Assembly: GCA_026874595.1 (NCBI GenBank)
Contig: CM049321.1
Span: 24,909,479-24,973,478, forward strand
Direction of reading: 5' to 3'
DNA from: Sipunculus nudus
Taxonomy: Eukaryota; Annelida; Sipuncula; Golfingiida; Sipunculidae
DNA length: 64,000 nt
Numbering within the stretch: position 1 is the first letter of the stretch; each line of letters starts with the position of its first letter. A program made the position numbers and the translations under genes. The notes beneath the pieces were generated by a model. That model saw nothing but the letters and a program-made list of their open reading frames with translations. It was not told where the DNA came from and did not search any database. Below, one piece after another: positions 47,160-59,212 of this stretch.

Positions 47160-48190
47160 AACTAGAATATCAGCAAACGCTGACAAAAGCCCTCAGCCAA
47201 AAGAACAGTGTTTAGAGGTGGTAACAGTAACAAGTACTAAATATCTGTTCTCACATGGATGTATATCTGTACATGTCTCAGTTATAAATTTAAAATGGAG
47301 AGGTATGTACCATGATTCATAACAATCCACCAAATGCTTCCTGAAAAATAAGCTTCTAAGTTTTATTCTATTATAAGCTCTGTGACCTTGAAAAGTAGGT
47401 CAAGGTCACCCATCTTCGAACATGAACGAGATTTTTGTCAATATACATCTTCACCAAAGAAATAAAATTCCTATTGTGAATCCTTTTAGAGGTATCCCGC
47501 TCACAAGGCCAAAGTTAAAAAATCCAAGAAAAATTCAATAAAAAATCAGAATTTGCAGGTGGCGACCCCAAACTTGTGCAGCAGTTACAGATCATCAGTC
47601 CCTATGATCATAGTAAGTATTGTGAAAATCCATCTAATGGTTCCTGAGAAATAAGCTTCTAAATGTTTTTCCTATAATCAGCTCTAAAACGTAGAAAAAT
47701 AGGTCAAGGTCACCCATCTTCGAACTTGACCAAGATTTTGTCAATATACATCTTCACCGAAAAAATAAAATTCTTACGGTGAATCCTTTTCGAGATATCC
47801 CGCTCACAAGCCCAAAGTTGAAAAATCCGATAAAAATTCATTAAAAATCAGAAATTGTAGGTGGCACCACCAAACTTGTATAGCAGGTACAGACTATCAG
47901 TCCCAATAATCATAGTAAGTTTTGTGAAAATCCACCAAATGGTTCCTGAGTAATAAGCATCTAAGTGTTTTTCTATAATCAGCTCTAAAATGTAGAAAAA
48001 TAGGTCAAGGTCACCCATCTTCGAACTTGACCGAGATTTTGTCGATATACATCTTTACCGAGGAAATAAAATTCTGACGGTGAATCCTTTTCAAGATATC
48101 CCGCTCACAAGGTAAAAGTTAACGGACGCTGGCCGGACGGACAGCTTGGGTGACGACAATAGCCCATCAGCCTAAGGGCTGAGGGCTAAA
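47160..48190. mobile_element. Tandem-core element, AACTAGA head and AGCCCTCAGCC/GGCTGAGGGCT subterminal repeats
   Basis: The head is AACTAGA, a hairpin ATCAGCaaacGCTGA and AGCCCTCAGCC. The core is three tandem units of about 303 bp sharing 'taggtcaaggtcacccatct' (47396, 47700, 48001). The tail is GGCCGGACGGACAG, then a double stem TAGCCC..CAGCC..GGGCTG..GGGCTA, then A-rich. The head block is the exact reverse complement of GGCTGAGGGCT in the tail. No ORF. This is the clearest copy of the shared architecture. Confidence 0.8.
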
Positions 48191-48721
48191 AACTGGTGTA
48201 TAAGTCGAAATATTTATACCTCAAATATCAATTGGGAAAAGCTACCCCGACTTATACACCAAAACTTATAAATGAATCCCTGGATTGACCCGAAACTAGG
48301 ACTTACCTGTGTCACGATGTCAAAAATGGCGGCCAATGGGAGACTGGTATTCTGTTATTGTTTTATTAAGGTAAGTGTATGTTCAATGTAATGAAGAAAT
48401 ATAAAAAAAAAATTTTTCTCTTTGTTATTTCCTTTATTTTTGCCTTATAATGCAAACTTTAAAAATGAAAACTGATATATTAAGCTCACCTATGAGTGGC
48501 TCAAGAGCTATCCTGTTTTGCACTTGGCACTTTTGCACTTAGCACTTTTGTTCAAGTGACACTCAAGTCAAATTAAAACATCTCACTTACCTTCACATCC
48601 TCAGTCGGAATGGTCTCCACCTGTCTCTTACTTTAATTGGCTTAAAATAATTGTTACCCCATTTTTGATGCAAAAAAATCTACCTCGTCTTATACACTAG
48701 TTCGTCTTATACACCAGTTTT
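48189..48721. mobile_element. MITE with AAAACTGGTGTATAAG termini
   Basis: AAAACTGGTGTATAAGTCGAA-type sequence on the left is mirrored on the right by CTTATACACCAGTTTT, with inner copies ('cttatacaccaaaac' at 48248 and 'cttatacactagttcg' at 48688). It inserted at, or abuts, the tail of the 47160-48190 element. Inside is 'aaaatggcggcc' followed by a plus-strand GTAAGT. I see no evidence that it is a gene. Confidence 0.75.
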
Positions 48722-49859
48722 ATGGTAGGTGTCTCTGTATGTACCAGCTAGTAGAACTGAGCCAGATGTACACTGCATGTGCACTTAGTCCTTGCTTGTT
48801 GTGTTAATCACAAAGGCTACAACCTAGAGCTTAACTGATATAACTAAATCTGACTCACATGACTTAAACCACAACAGAAATTGAAACATGTTGCTGTCAC
48901 CATTACCTCAGTCAAATAATCTTCTCCCATCTGACTCATGATCCAAAGATGACATCAGCATGTCATATAAGCTGGTACGCTGATGGTCAATGTCCTGGCC
49001 ACAAACATATGACCTGAATTCCAACACTGAATACTTTCAATGTATCTCCTTTGGCTCAATCCCTATGGTTATTGAAGAAAACTACTTTGTGTAATAAATA
49101 AATATTGTCACAGAGCATATTCTGAGGTTTCCTTTCATGGTGCTTGTAGCAATTAAGTGACCACCCATCTCCTGGTAATTAAGTTTTGTTAATTAAAGCA
49201 CTGGCCTCTCTTTAACCAGAGAAGTAGGTTAGGTAAAGCCATAAGCTATGGTTGGAATTATTTGTTTAAAATGTATCCATTGGATCTAAGGTAATAATGT
49301 TTAAAATGGTCCATTAGTCAGACAGTACAGTGAGTCAGGTCAATAGAGGTAGCAGGTAGTCAGGAGGCAGGAGGATGGAGGCAAGTAGATGGCAGGAAGG
49401 AACCAACATCAGTTGGAAACACCTTATTTGTATAAGAAGATAAGTTATTCAGGACAAGAACCATCAAGCCAAGGACTCAGTTCTTAATGTGTGATAAACC
49501 ATTATCAAGAATATAAAAATGTGTTCCCAAGTTTACCAGCTGAAGAGAAGGATCCAGCAAAACCCAACTCTTTCACTGACCAATATAGTTACCAACACAC
49601 TTGGTTATAGTTTTTTTTTAATGTTTTTTTTTTGTGGGGGTAACCACCTCCATTTTTTTAATGCTAACTTAACTATGTGTATGTACATCTGCAGAATTCC
49701 ATTCTGGTTTAGAACTTTGTGACAGGGCAGTTTTACACGCTTCCTCTCATTTTATATCCTGGCGTCAACTAGGCCTGGTGACTACTGCACCTGTGGGCCC
49801 TGAGTGAATAATCATCCCCATTGCTTGGTCATACCACTGAGGAGCCCCTGAAATGCACA
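48722..49859. other. Non-coding stretch
   Basis: No recognised feature. There is a T-run region at 49608-49660 and otherwise ordinary AT-rich sequence. Confidence 0.45.
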
Positions 49860-50045
49860 CTTATTTGTTAGTGAAACACGGCCGTTGGGCTTGGCCTTCC
49901 CATTAAGCCTGCAGAGGGCTCATACTGAGTGGGCGTCGACCGTGAAAAACCTCACCGCCTCGGCTGAGATTCGAACTCTTTTTCTCCTGATGTTATTTGC
50001 TCTAGCCCTTAGGCACAGAAGCAAGTCACTTGGTTATATTTTATG
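49860..50045 (-). repeat. tRNA-derived SINE-like repeat
   Basis: On the minus strand, GAGTTCGAATCTC (about 49965-49977) is a good RNA polymerase III B box. GCCTAAGGGCTAGAGC upstream (about 50003-50018) resembles an A box. A conserved-looking, GC-rich body follows toward 49865 (GGTGAGG.., GGGAAGGCCAAGCCC). The 100-codon plus-strand frame here is a shadow. It is not a functional tRNA gene, because no full cloverleaf forms that I can find. Confidence 0.5.
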
Positions 50046-53000
50046 TATATACCCACTCAATCTTCCCCTTCCTCTGCATCCACAGCAAACATTTAAGCCT
50101 TGGGATTCCCTGGCCCATGAAACCTACACAAATCCACAAAGCTTTGTTGAAACTGGCTCAGCAGGTATAGCAAAATCAAGCAGATAGCCTGTTCACCATA
50201 TTCATTTTCTGTAGCATTTACTGATAATTAATGTTGAGCCAGCAATAAGGAATTTGAGCTCAGTTGACTTGAGTCTCTTCAAGTTATTATTGATTTACTG
50301 TATCCACAAACTGTCAGCTGGAATATTAATGCCAGCATTCGTTGACTACCAAGAATTTGTTATATTGTGTAAACTGCCATATGCTTGTACATAAAAACCC
50401 CTCCTATGACAAACTACATAACAGAAAAGCATACATATTTTCATTTCACTTTTAACAACTATGTGTTTACTGACTAACAATATTGTCTTATGTCAGTCAA
50501 CGTAAGCTGATTAGCCCTAGTTCTGCACATTAGTGCCAGACCATCAGTTATTAACATATTAACATTATCATAAAGGTACATACAAAAATCCTCCTTTGTT
50601 TGCTGATTTACACAGTAGAGTTTAAGAGTTAAACACTGAATGACTGGTAATTATTCAGTATATGCCTAGAACTTTTTTTCAGATAATCCCCAGTTTTCCA
50701 TTCCAGGTTTACATGAAAATCACAAAATGTATATCTGTGCTTGCTAATAGGTTTCATCATCAAAACATGACAGCTCTTGAGAAGACAACAACTGCCCACT
50801 GATGTCAATGGTGATTATTTAAAAACAAAGAAAACAAATAAACCTTGTACTTTTGTAGCTGCATGTATCAAATGTGAAATGCGTATAATGACCAGATGTA
50901 CCAAGAGTTAGGAAGAAGAACAAGAATGGAATCACTATTATTCAATTATTTTATGTACCTTCTATATTACCATAAATTTTTCTGTATAGAATTAAAATTA
51001 ACATACTGACCGATAAAATACAGTCTGACTTGTACATCATGCTGAAAGTTCAAAGTAAAGTCAAGTTGTTGACACTTGTTCGCTGCACAAGGTCCAGTTT
51101 TAAATGCTGTCTGCTACTAATTTTGTCCTGTCTTTTTTATATCTCTGACAGTTTTAGAATATTTTTTTCTGGATAATTTATGACCATTTTGCATGAGCAT
51201 ACATAATTGTTTGTGATCGATAATTCAAAAATGCAACTGATTTAATTATTATGGAAGAAAATGACCAATCATTTATATAGTCAATTAACTGGATCACCAC
51301 TTATCCCTTAATGAGGTAAAACAAAGCTATTGGTTGCACTCAGTGGCTCTACCATCAGTGCTCTGCTCACAACAGCATTCCTCCAAACAGACCAAATGAG
51401 CTGGCCTATCAATGTACTGTACAAGCTAACAGATAATCAGCTGGTTGTTAAGAGAGAACACACCAGGGCCACTTAGTCACAGCTCCTATACATACATGGT
51501 TCATATTTGAACTGTTATAATACAGCTCTATGGAATAAATGGGTCAATGCAGGTCATGGGATAGATACTCTTATTAATTTAAATACCCCACCATAAAGTA
51601 CATGGAAACTGATAGTCATGCAACCTAGCCTGATGTCGAGTTAGTGGGGTTTCACTGTATAATAACTATTTTAATATTCATCTGAATTTGACTTCATATG
51701 AACTTTTGCTTATTTATTTTTATTTTATACAAAAGAGTCAAACAGAGTATTTATATAAATAACTACATGCATTTTAAAGTGATGTCAGACAGCAAAACAA
51801 TAAGGAGCAATAACCCCCTTCCCCACACACGCACAAACAAATACCTTTTACCATGCATCTGCATAAATCACTTATTTAGACATACATACATGAGAAGTGC
51901 TTGGTGATACGTTATAGGAAAGTATCTATCACCAAGTGAGACCATGTAACCAGGACTGTCCTAGTATTGGGTGTGGTCACTTGACTCAGGCCACAGAAGA
52001 TCAGTACATGACTGATACTGATGGATAAACCTGATGACAGCATTCATGTAGGCTCTGAAACCTGGACACTGGAAAATACAGGTCACCAGTATGACTGGTA
52101 AGGCCAAAAAAAAAAAGGTTTGGTTCACAGATACCTTTTTTTTTTTAAAATCAGTGTGGGTGAGCAATTTTTTTAAAACTTTTTTTGTATGTTTCAATAA
52201 AAATGTCATACGGTCAGGGAAAAGCATGGTAATAACAGAATTATTTTGCTAAACAGGTAAAAGCGCTACATAACAAAGGAAATCTTATCACAATTGTATT
52301 AATTGAAAGATGAAAACCATAGTCAAAATAAAAAATTTTGATGCATCGGGTTAACGTTGAAGCGGGCGGTGCCTGAGTACCATACCTTTTTTTTTTGCCT
52401 AATATGGATGCCATGACTTTACAGCATTTACTAAGAGCATATCTCCCCCAAGGCCATGTTTGTGTTCATCTAATCCCAAATATGTAATCATATCTATTCC
52501 TTCCTTCAGGGCCTATTTGTTTTATGAATACCGCATTCCTCCACTGCATGTCAGCACCAGTAGTAGTAAATGATTTGAGGAAGAAATCATGTGAATATTA
52601 AATCTATATATGTCTTAATCTGGATCTATACTAAATCTCAAACTGCATCAAATGCATGATCCTTGCATGCATTTTCAAGCATAAGATTTAGCACAATTGG
52701 CAAAACCCCTATATCTAAAATCAATCAAATAGTTATTTTAAATTTATATAAGATCATATAGATTACACATTATTTTTAAAATGTTAGTGTTCTTTCTAAT
52801 GGTACACATATTTTTGAATTTTTCATTAATTTTCACATGATATTTTAACATTTTGAAAAAAAAATTTAAAATTTTTTAAAGGTACCCTATTTTGAACACC
52901 CAGTGATAGCAAGTCATTACTTAGTTGACTAGTATATTAAATCTCAAAACCTGTCCCCCCCCTAATGTTGGTCTTTCTTGTTGAGAAAATGAAATTTTTA

Positions 53001-53062
53001 TTTTTTTTTAAGTAAAAATTTTAAATTTAAGTTTAATGGTAGATAAAACAAAATAGAGGAAA
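50046..53062. other. Non-coding stretch with a diverged repeat at 50950-51285
   Basis: 50950-51285 is related to 27450-27790. The remainder shows no gene. Confidence 0.5.
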
Positions 53063-54050
53063 AACTAGATGTGTCGGAACGACACGAATGCCCCCGCCTG
53101 GGGTAAATTAGAAACATTTGTAAAATTTTGAAAAATTTTTTAAGTTCAGGAGGTGTCGTATGGTCAAAAGTAGGTCAACAAGGGCAAAATGCAAACTCCA
53201 TCTGTAACGGGTCATTATCAAGCAACACTACAAAAATCATGCCATTATATGCAGGCATTGTGAAAAAAAGTCCATACATGTGCATTTTCCATAAAAATTT
53301 CTGTCTTTCATGAAATTTTCTCTGTTTAGGAGCCGTAAAACAATCAAAAGTAGGTCAACCGGGACAAAACGTGAACTCGATCAGTAACTGGTCTATATCT
53401 GCCTACACAGCAAAAATCAGGCCAATATCTGCAAGCACTGCGAAAAAAAGTCCATACATGTGCACTTTTTTATGAAATTTTCTATGTTAGAGCACCGTCA
53501 AACAGTCAAAAGTAGGTCAACTGGGAGAAAACGTGAACTTGATCTGTAACTGGTCATTATCTGCCCACACACCAAAAATCAGGCCAATATCTGCAGGCAT
53601 TGCGAAGAAAAGTCTGTACAAGTGTATTTGTCATGAAAATTTCTATTTTTCATGAAATTTTCTAAGTTTAGGAGCCGTAAAATGGTCAAAAAAGGTCAAC
53701 CAGGACGAAACGCGAACTCGATCTGTAACTGGTCTATATCTGCCCACACACCAAAAATCAGGCCAATATCTGCAGGCATTGCGAAAAAAAGTCTGTACAT
53801 GTGTATTTGTCATGAAAATTTCTATTTTTCATGAAATTTTCTAAGTTTAGGAGCCGTAAAACGGTCAAAAGTAGGTCAACCGGGACGAAACGCGACCTCC
53901 ATCTGTAACTGGTCTATATCTGCCCACACACCAAAAATCAGGCCAATATCTGCACGCATCGCGAAAAAAAAGTCCGTACAGCTGTTTGATTTCGGAAGGA
54001 CGGACATGGGTAAAACTATATGCCCCAGCCACTTTGTGGCGGGGGGCATA
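53063..54050. mobile_element. Tandem-core (pearl/HINE-like) element, complete copy, five units
   Basis: The head is AACTAGATGTGTCGGAACGA.., with stem TGTCGgaaCGACA and then ATGCCCCCGCC. Five tandem units of 160-182 bp share 'ggtcaaaagtaggtcaac' (53162, 53344, 53504, 53683, 53864). The tail has GGACGGACATGGG and then a stem TATGCCCC ... GGGGCATA, followed by A6. GGCGGGGGGCAT in the tail complements the head block. No coding capacity; the 60-108 codon frames across it are by-products. Confidence 0.85.
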
Positions 54051-54405
54051 AAAAACAGGTTTTGAGATATTGTCATGCAAGCTTTATCTCTACTTTTCCT
54101 GAACACTAGTAAAACAGACAGAGAATTTTTAAATATCTTATATACAATAATCATATTAATCAAGGACTCGATACTGTACCAAAGTATAAGGTATATGTAC
54201 AAAAGAAAAGCAATTTACCCTTTCTAGCTTATACACTCTCAGTTATACACTATAAAATAAAGAGAAAATAACGAGAAATTGCTCCACTTTAACAGAAACG
54301 TTTCTACATGCAATAAAAGGTTGTGTCATGCACTATGAAAGGTTCAACCCTGACTAAAATAGGCAGAGTACCAAACTCTGAATGAAAGTAAATATATATC
54401 CTTAC

Positions 54406-54501
54406 CTGGGTCTGGGAGTTATCACCCTTCCCAAAACAGCACAGAAATAAGTTTTTCTTTGACATTGTGAAGCGTCGTAAAATCCTTGAGTCCATTGTCA
54501 T
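54406..54501 (-). CDS. Candidate distal first coding exon of IP3 3-kinase (32 codons)
   Basis: The ATG at 54501 (a second ATG lies two codons in) has an in-frame TGA upstream. It opens 32 codons beginning MTMDSRILRR and containing a CC pair (FLCCFGKG) that could be lipidated. The frame ends at a very good donor, CAG|GTAAGG, in phase 0, matching the common kinase exon at 4908. No other minus-strand gene acceptor was found between. If it is used, the intron would be about 49 kb and would contain the retrotransposon. The exon call is fair; the link to the kinase is inference. Confidence 0.45.
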
Positions 54502-55745
54502 CTGAACTTTAACAAGAACACCTCAACTGAGTACAGCTCAAATAGTCCAGAGACCAGTAATCTGTCGCAGGCATAGTAACTCTTACACCTTCATGTCAAA
54601 CATGAGTATGTTCAATAATTAACAGCCCCGTGCTCCTCTGTATATCATCCAAAGTCTTCAAGTAGATATCCTATTTACCGACTCTAGATGTCGAACTCAT
54701 GATCAATAAACCCTGTTGGATGATCTGTGGTACTCCAGATTTGTATAAAGAAAGTCGTTGTGAATACAGGGTTTTGTCACCTGGCTCACGGGGAGAAAGT
54801 ATATACCCATGTTTTATATTTTACTCACATGTAGGTTCATGCACCACACAGACCCAGTGATGAACATATATACAGCTGTGGGATTCCACTGTGTGCTTTC
54901 ACAGTTTACACAAAGCCAGTTGTATAGACTTTATCTCCAGTCGCCCTGTGTTTCCCCTTGTAACCTCCCATTAGAGTCAATAAGTTCACCAGAGGCTTCT
55001 CAGAAAGGCCCGGAGGTTATCAACTGGTTGATATAGTCAGTATATCTTAATCTTACATCACAGACTACCTGTGTTATAAGAAGCTAAACACTAATTAACA
55101 AATACCTGGATTTTACCGAGCTTCCAGTGTATTGACGTGTTGTACAATAAAGAATGTTGAACAGAAGTGCTTCTTAAGAACAAAGCAATAATGAAAACAT
55201 ACATCTAGAGGAGGAAAGTGGAATACTAGATAGGGGTTACTGATGAAGTTGTTGATACTGAAAATCCATGTTAAACTATTAATAACAATCAAACTAGGAC
55301 ATATGTACCCAATACTGGCTCATGAACCTTTTAAGTGAAGTATTATAGAGAGTTGGCTACCTTATTTGCACATACCTAACTTTTAAGATAATTATTGTTT
55401 ATTAATTGAGAATCAAGGTAAAATATGACAATCAATCAAGCCAAATTAAAGATAATTTAAACAGCAGTAACATATTTCAGGGTCATTTAGTACTGAATGA
55501 GGGTAACGAAGCATTCATAAGGTCCTTCTTGGAAGTGCAAACATTATAATCATATTGTGATTCCAAGAAAAACCCCACAATTTAGGTGAACAGATTTTTT
55601 TAGAAAATTGGAAGAGAGTTAAAAGGGTATTTAGGTCTGATAAGAGCTGATTAAATGGTAAGAAATCACCAGAAATTTAATTAAGATAACCTAGTGTGGG
55701 TGATCATTACAAAATACAGTTTGCTCTTATTTATTTGCAACACAT

Positions 55746-55945
55746 TTATCTGCCAAACTTGCCTTTTGCCAACAATTCAAAAATTCCTGATTTCTTTTCT
55801 TTATAATTATCTCTTTTCACTTGCACTCTCGATGATCCGCCACCCTTGTCAATCACCAACTTTTTCTTGATCCCAAAATTGGAGAATAAACGGGAGTATA
55901 TTGCATATGGATTATTGTGACATATTTTATCACACAGTGAAAAGT
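55746..55945 (-). CDS. Possible terminal exon of an unidentified minus-strand gene (66 codons)
   Basis: A TTTATTACTTTACAG acceptor precedes 66 open codons that end in TAA. An AATAAA lies about 13 nt beyond the stop. The peptide has a protein-like composition (NNPYAIYSRLFSNFG.., then KGGGSSRVQVKRDN.., ending LLAKGKFGR), but I do not recognise a family. No upstream exon was identified with confidence. If real, it would be the 3' end of a gene lying to the right, in tandem with the kinase gene. Confidence 0.3.
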
Positions 55946-56148
55946 CTGTAAAGTAATAAACATACAAATATATAAAGTTTACAGCACTCAACTATAGAAG
56001 AGGCATTCCTGCCAAAACCCTTCATTTACAATCATTCAGGAAGATGTTTTAAATTAATATCAAACCCCATAAATATGTATCACTGATACCTGGTACAATA
56101 TTCTTCCAGATGGTATGCACAGTTATGAAATTTTCATTTATTTATGTA

Positions 56149-56338
56149 TATAGTAAAACCTCCGAATCACGGACACTGACATGACCAGATATTTTGCCAG
56201 CAATAGAGAGCTGCCCATAGAAGAGAGGTTAAATAGATTTTGGGACCTACTTTCAAGGGACTGCCTGTAAGTGGCTGTACCAGGTAAATAGGAGGTGTCC
56301 TTAGTAAAGAGGTGCACGTAAGGAGAGGTTCCACTATA
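56149..56338. mobile_element. MITE, about 190 bp, TATAGT(A/G)(A/G)AACCTC termini
   Basis: The left TATAGTAAAACCTC and inverted right (TATAGTGGAACCTC when reversed) match with two differences and include flanking TA. The CAGT-A-A-A-CCTC style resembles pogo/Tigger-type ends. A similar end (agtaaaacctcac) occurs at 33801. No transposase. Confidence 0.6.
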
Positions 56339-56757
56339 CATTTCTATATAACTTAAAATAATATTTTTAGAAAATGTATAATTTTTAGTGCCCAGTAGGA
56401 GCAAGCAAGTTCACATTAGGTTAATATTAAACTATGAAACAAAGAGACTTTTCTCTCTACCATTCATGTTAAATATTGTTCCTTAATTATGCTGTTAAGC
56501 ATGTCTTTGCTAACAACATATATTTTTCATGAACTTAGTAATGTAATTCCTGCAGAAGGGACTGATAGAACACTTAAGACTAATGGTAAGCAGATAAGAA
56601 TGTTGCACAATACATAAGAATATATGGGAAATTACTGAATGCCAGATATGGGCAGAACATAATGTTCCGCACTAAATGATAAGGGTTGGAATGTTCTACC
56701 CGATGCAGGCATGGCAAAAGTAGCAGTTTGGACTGACAAGAATGGTCCATATGCATA

Positions 56758-58930
56758 GGATCATTATGGCCAGAGAAGAATATTCTATTGAGGATCATTA
56801 TTGCCAGAGAAGAATATTCTACTGAGGATCACTATGGACAGAGAAGAATATTCTACTGAGGATCCCTCTGGCCAGGAAAGAATGTTCTACTGAGGATCAT
56901 TATGGCCAGAGAAGACTGTTCTCATGAGAATACTTACAGACAGAGAATAGAGTCATCTTAAGGATCATAATGGACAGAGAAGAATAAAAAGAAATTTTTA
57001 CTGAGCATCCCTATTGACAGAGAAGAATGTTACACTGAAGATCATTATGGACAGGGAAGAATGTTCAACTGAGGATCATTATGGACAGAGAAGAATGTTC
57101 TAGTGAGGATCATTATAGACATAGAAGAATTTCTACTGAGGATCACTATGGACAGAAAAGAATGTTCTACACAGGATCCCTCTGGCCAGAGAAGAATGTT
57201 TTACTGGAAATTCTTATGGACAGAGAAGAATGTTATTCTCTTGAATATCCTTATGGACAGAGAAAAATGTTCTCCTGGTGATCAATATGGACAGAGAAGA
57301 ATGTTCAACTGAAGATCTTTATGTACAGATAAGAATGTTCTAATGAGGGTGATTATGACCAGAGAACAATGTTGTACTGAAGACCATTATGACCAGAGGA
57401 GAATATTCTAGTGTGGATCCTTATAGCCAGTGAAGAATGTTCAACTGAGGATCCTTATAGACACAGAAGAATTTTCTACTGAGGATCATTATGGACAGAG
57501 ATGAATATTCTAGTGAGGATCCTTATGGACAGAGGAGAATGTTCTACTAAGGATCCCTATGGCCAGAGAAAAATGTTTTATTGAGGATCCATATTTAAAT
57601 AGAAGAATGTTCTACTTAGGATCCTTATGGCAAGAGAAGAATGTTTTACTGAGGATCACTATAAACCACAGAATAATGTTCTACTGAGGATCATTATGGT
57701 CAGAGAAGAATGTTCTACTGAGGATCACTATGGACAGAGAAGAATGTTCTACTGAGGACCATTATGGATAGAGAAGAATGTTCTAGTGAGGATCAGTATG
57801 GAGAGAGGAGTATCTTCTACATATGAACATGTGGTTTAAGAATTATGTACAACAAACAGTCTCTGTGGCTGGAGAACAAAGTGGACAGAGACAAAATTTG
57901 GCAGAATAAAAGTCCAACAGAGGATCATTTTAGACAGAGAATGTGATCCGTGAGGGTAAAGAAGTATATTCAACAGATGGTTATTGCAGCTGAAAATTAT
58001 AATTAGAAGAATGTTCAACAGCTGTTCATGTGGGCAGGGAAGAAAGTGGACCGAAACAAAACTGGGCAGAGAAAAAGTCCAGCACAATCATTATGCATAG
58101 TGAAGAATGAAAACCAGAAGATTAGAGAAGAATATACCAAAGATAATCACAGAAGAATATTCCACAGATGATCAGAGAAGAATAAACCGAAGATAATCAC
58201 AGAAGAATGTTCCACAGATGATTAGAGAAGAATAAACCAAAGATAATCACAGAAGAATATATCAAAGATGATCAGAGAAGAATGTTCCATGGATGATCAG
58301 AGAAGAATGTTCCATGGATGATCAGAGAAAAATGTTTCACTGAAAATCACTGTAGGCAGAAAAGAAAGTTCAACATATGGTCATTGCGGTAGAGAAGACT
58401 GTTTAATATGACTACTTAATGACTACCTAATGTATGTTTCGAGGATGGTTATTGCAGAAGGAGTGGAGAAGATCATTTAACAGATGGTCATAAAAATTGT
58501 GCAACAGATGACAATTGTTGCCAGAGAAGAATGTTCAATAGATGATTATTCAAACCAGAACAAAATATTCAACTGATGAATACTGTGGCCAGAGAATGTA
58601 CAACAATATAATTATGGCTGAGAAGAATGTTCAACAGATGAATATTGTACCTGAGAAGAATGTTCAACAGATGAATATTGTTCTTGAGTAGAATGTTCAA
58701 CAGATTAATATTGTTCTTGAGGAGAATGTTCAACAGATGAACACTGTACCTGAGTAGAATGTTCAAAGGTACAATTAGGGCTGAGAAGATGGTTCAACGT
58801 AATGCATGTTTATAGAATGTTCCACACATGATCATAGAAGATAACATATGATCATTGTGGCTAGAGAAGAATGTTCAACAGATGGCAACTATGGACAGAA
58901 AAGTTTGTTCAACGGATTATGATAATAGAA
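56758..58930. repeat. 34-bp satellite, about 2.2 kb, decaying toward the right
   Basis: Units built on 'aggatcattatggacagaga' plus 'agaatgttctactg' recur at period 34 (for example 56791, 56825, 56859). The first 1.1 kb is fairly regular. From about 57800 the array is diverged, with shorter 'gatcagagaagaatgttcca' and longer 'cagatgaatattgt' variants. ORFs on both strands (for example the NILL repeats on the minus strand) are by-products. Confidence 0.93.
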
Positions 58931-59119
58931 AAAATAGTATTTAAAGATGGTAATTTAAGATCAAAAGATGGTCAATTGATTTCAAACTCAAGACAAGAAG
59001 AACAAAAAGAGTAAAGTTAGCTTTTAAGTTGAGAAAAAAATCCTATTTAAAAACTAGCACTGACACAGTTTTACTTGATCTGTGAATAATATGTGTTGAA
59101 AATTAAGTTGAAATTATAT

Positions 59120-59212
59120 TCAGACCTGGTTCATTAGGTCAGTGTGCATCCCCTGTTCAGTTTGGACATCTGCCAGTGGCAGCTCTTGTAGGTCTTGGAC
59201 CCTGGTAAACAT
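59120..59212 (-). CDS. Very weak small ORF, 30 codons, possible exon
   Basis: The ATG at 59212 opens MFTRVQDLQELPLADVQ.. and reaches TGA at 59120. The frame is open 15 codons further upstream. A GT at 59125 (CAG|GTCTGA) would leave in phase 0 but is a poor donor. The composition looks protein-like, but the length allows no test. Confidence 0.12.
   Translation of the reverse strand: MFTRVQDLQELPLADVQTEQGMHTDLMNQV

Noticed and set aside
49885-50187. 100-codon plus-strand ORF
   Set aside because: Overlaps a tRNA-derived SINE-like sequence on the opposite strand and lacks a recognised domain.
52330-53060. Extension of the 53063 element to the left
   Set aside because: The sequence before AACTAG at 53063 does not match that before 62597, so the boundary is at AACTAG.
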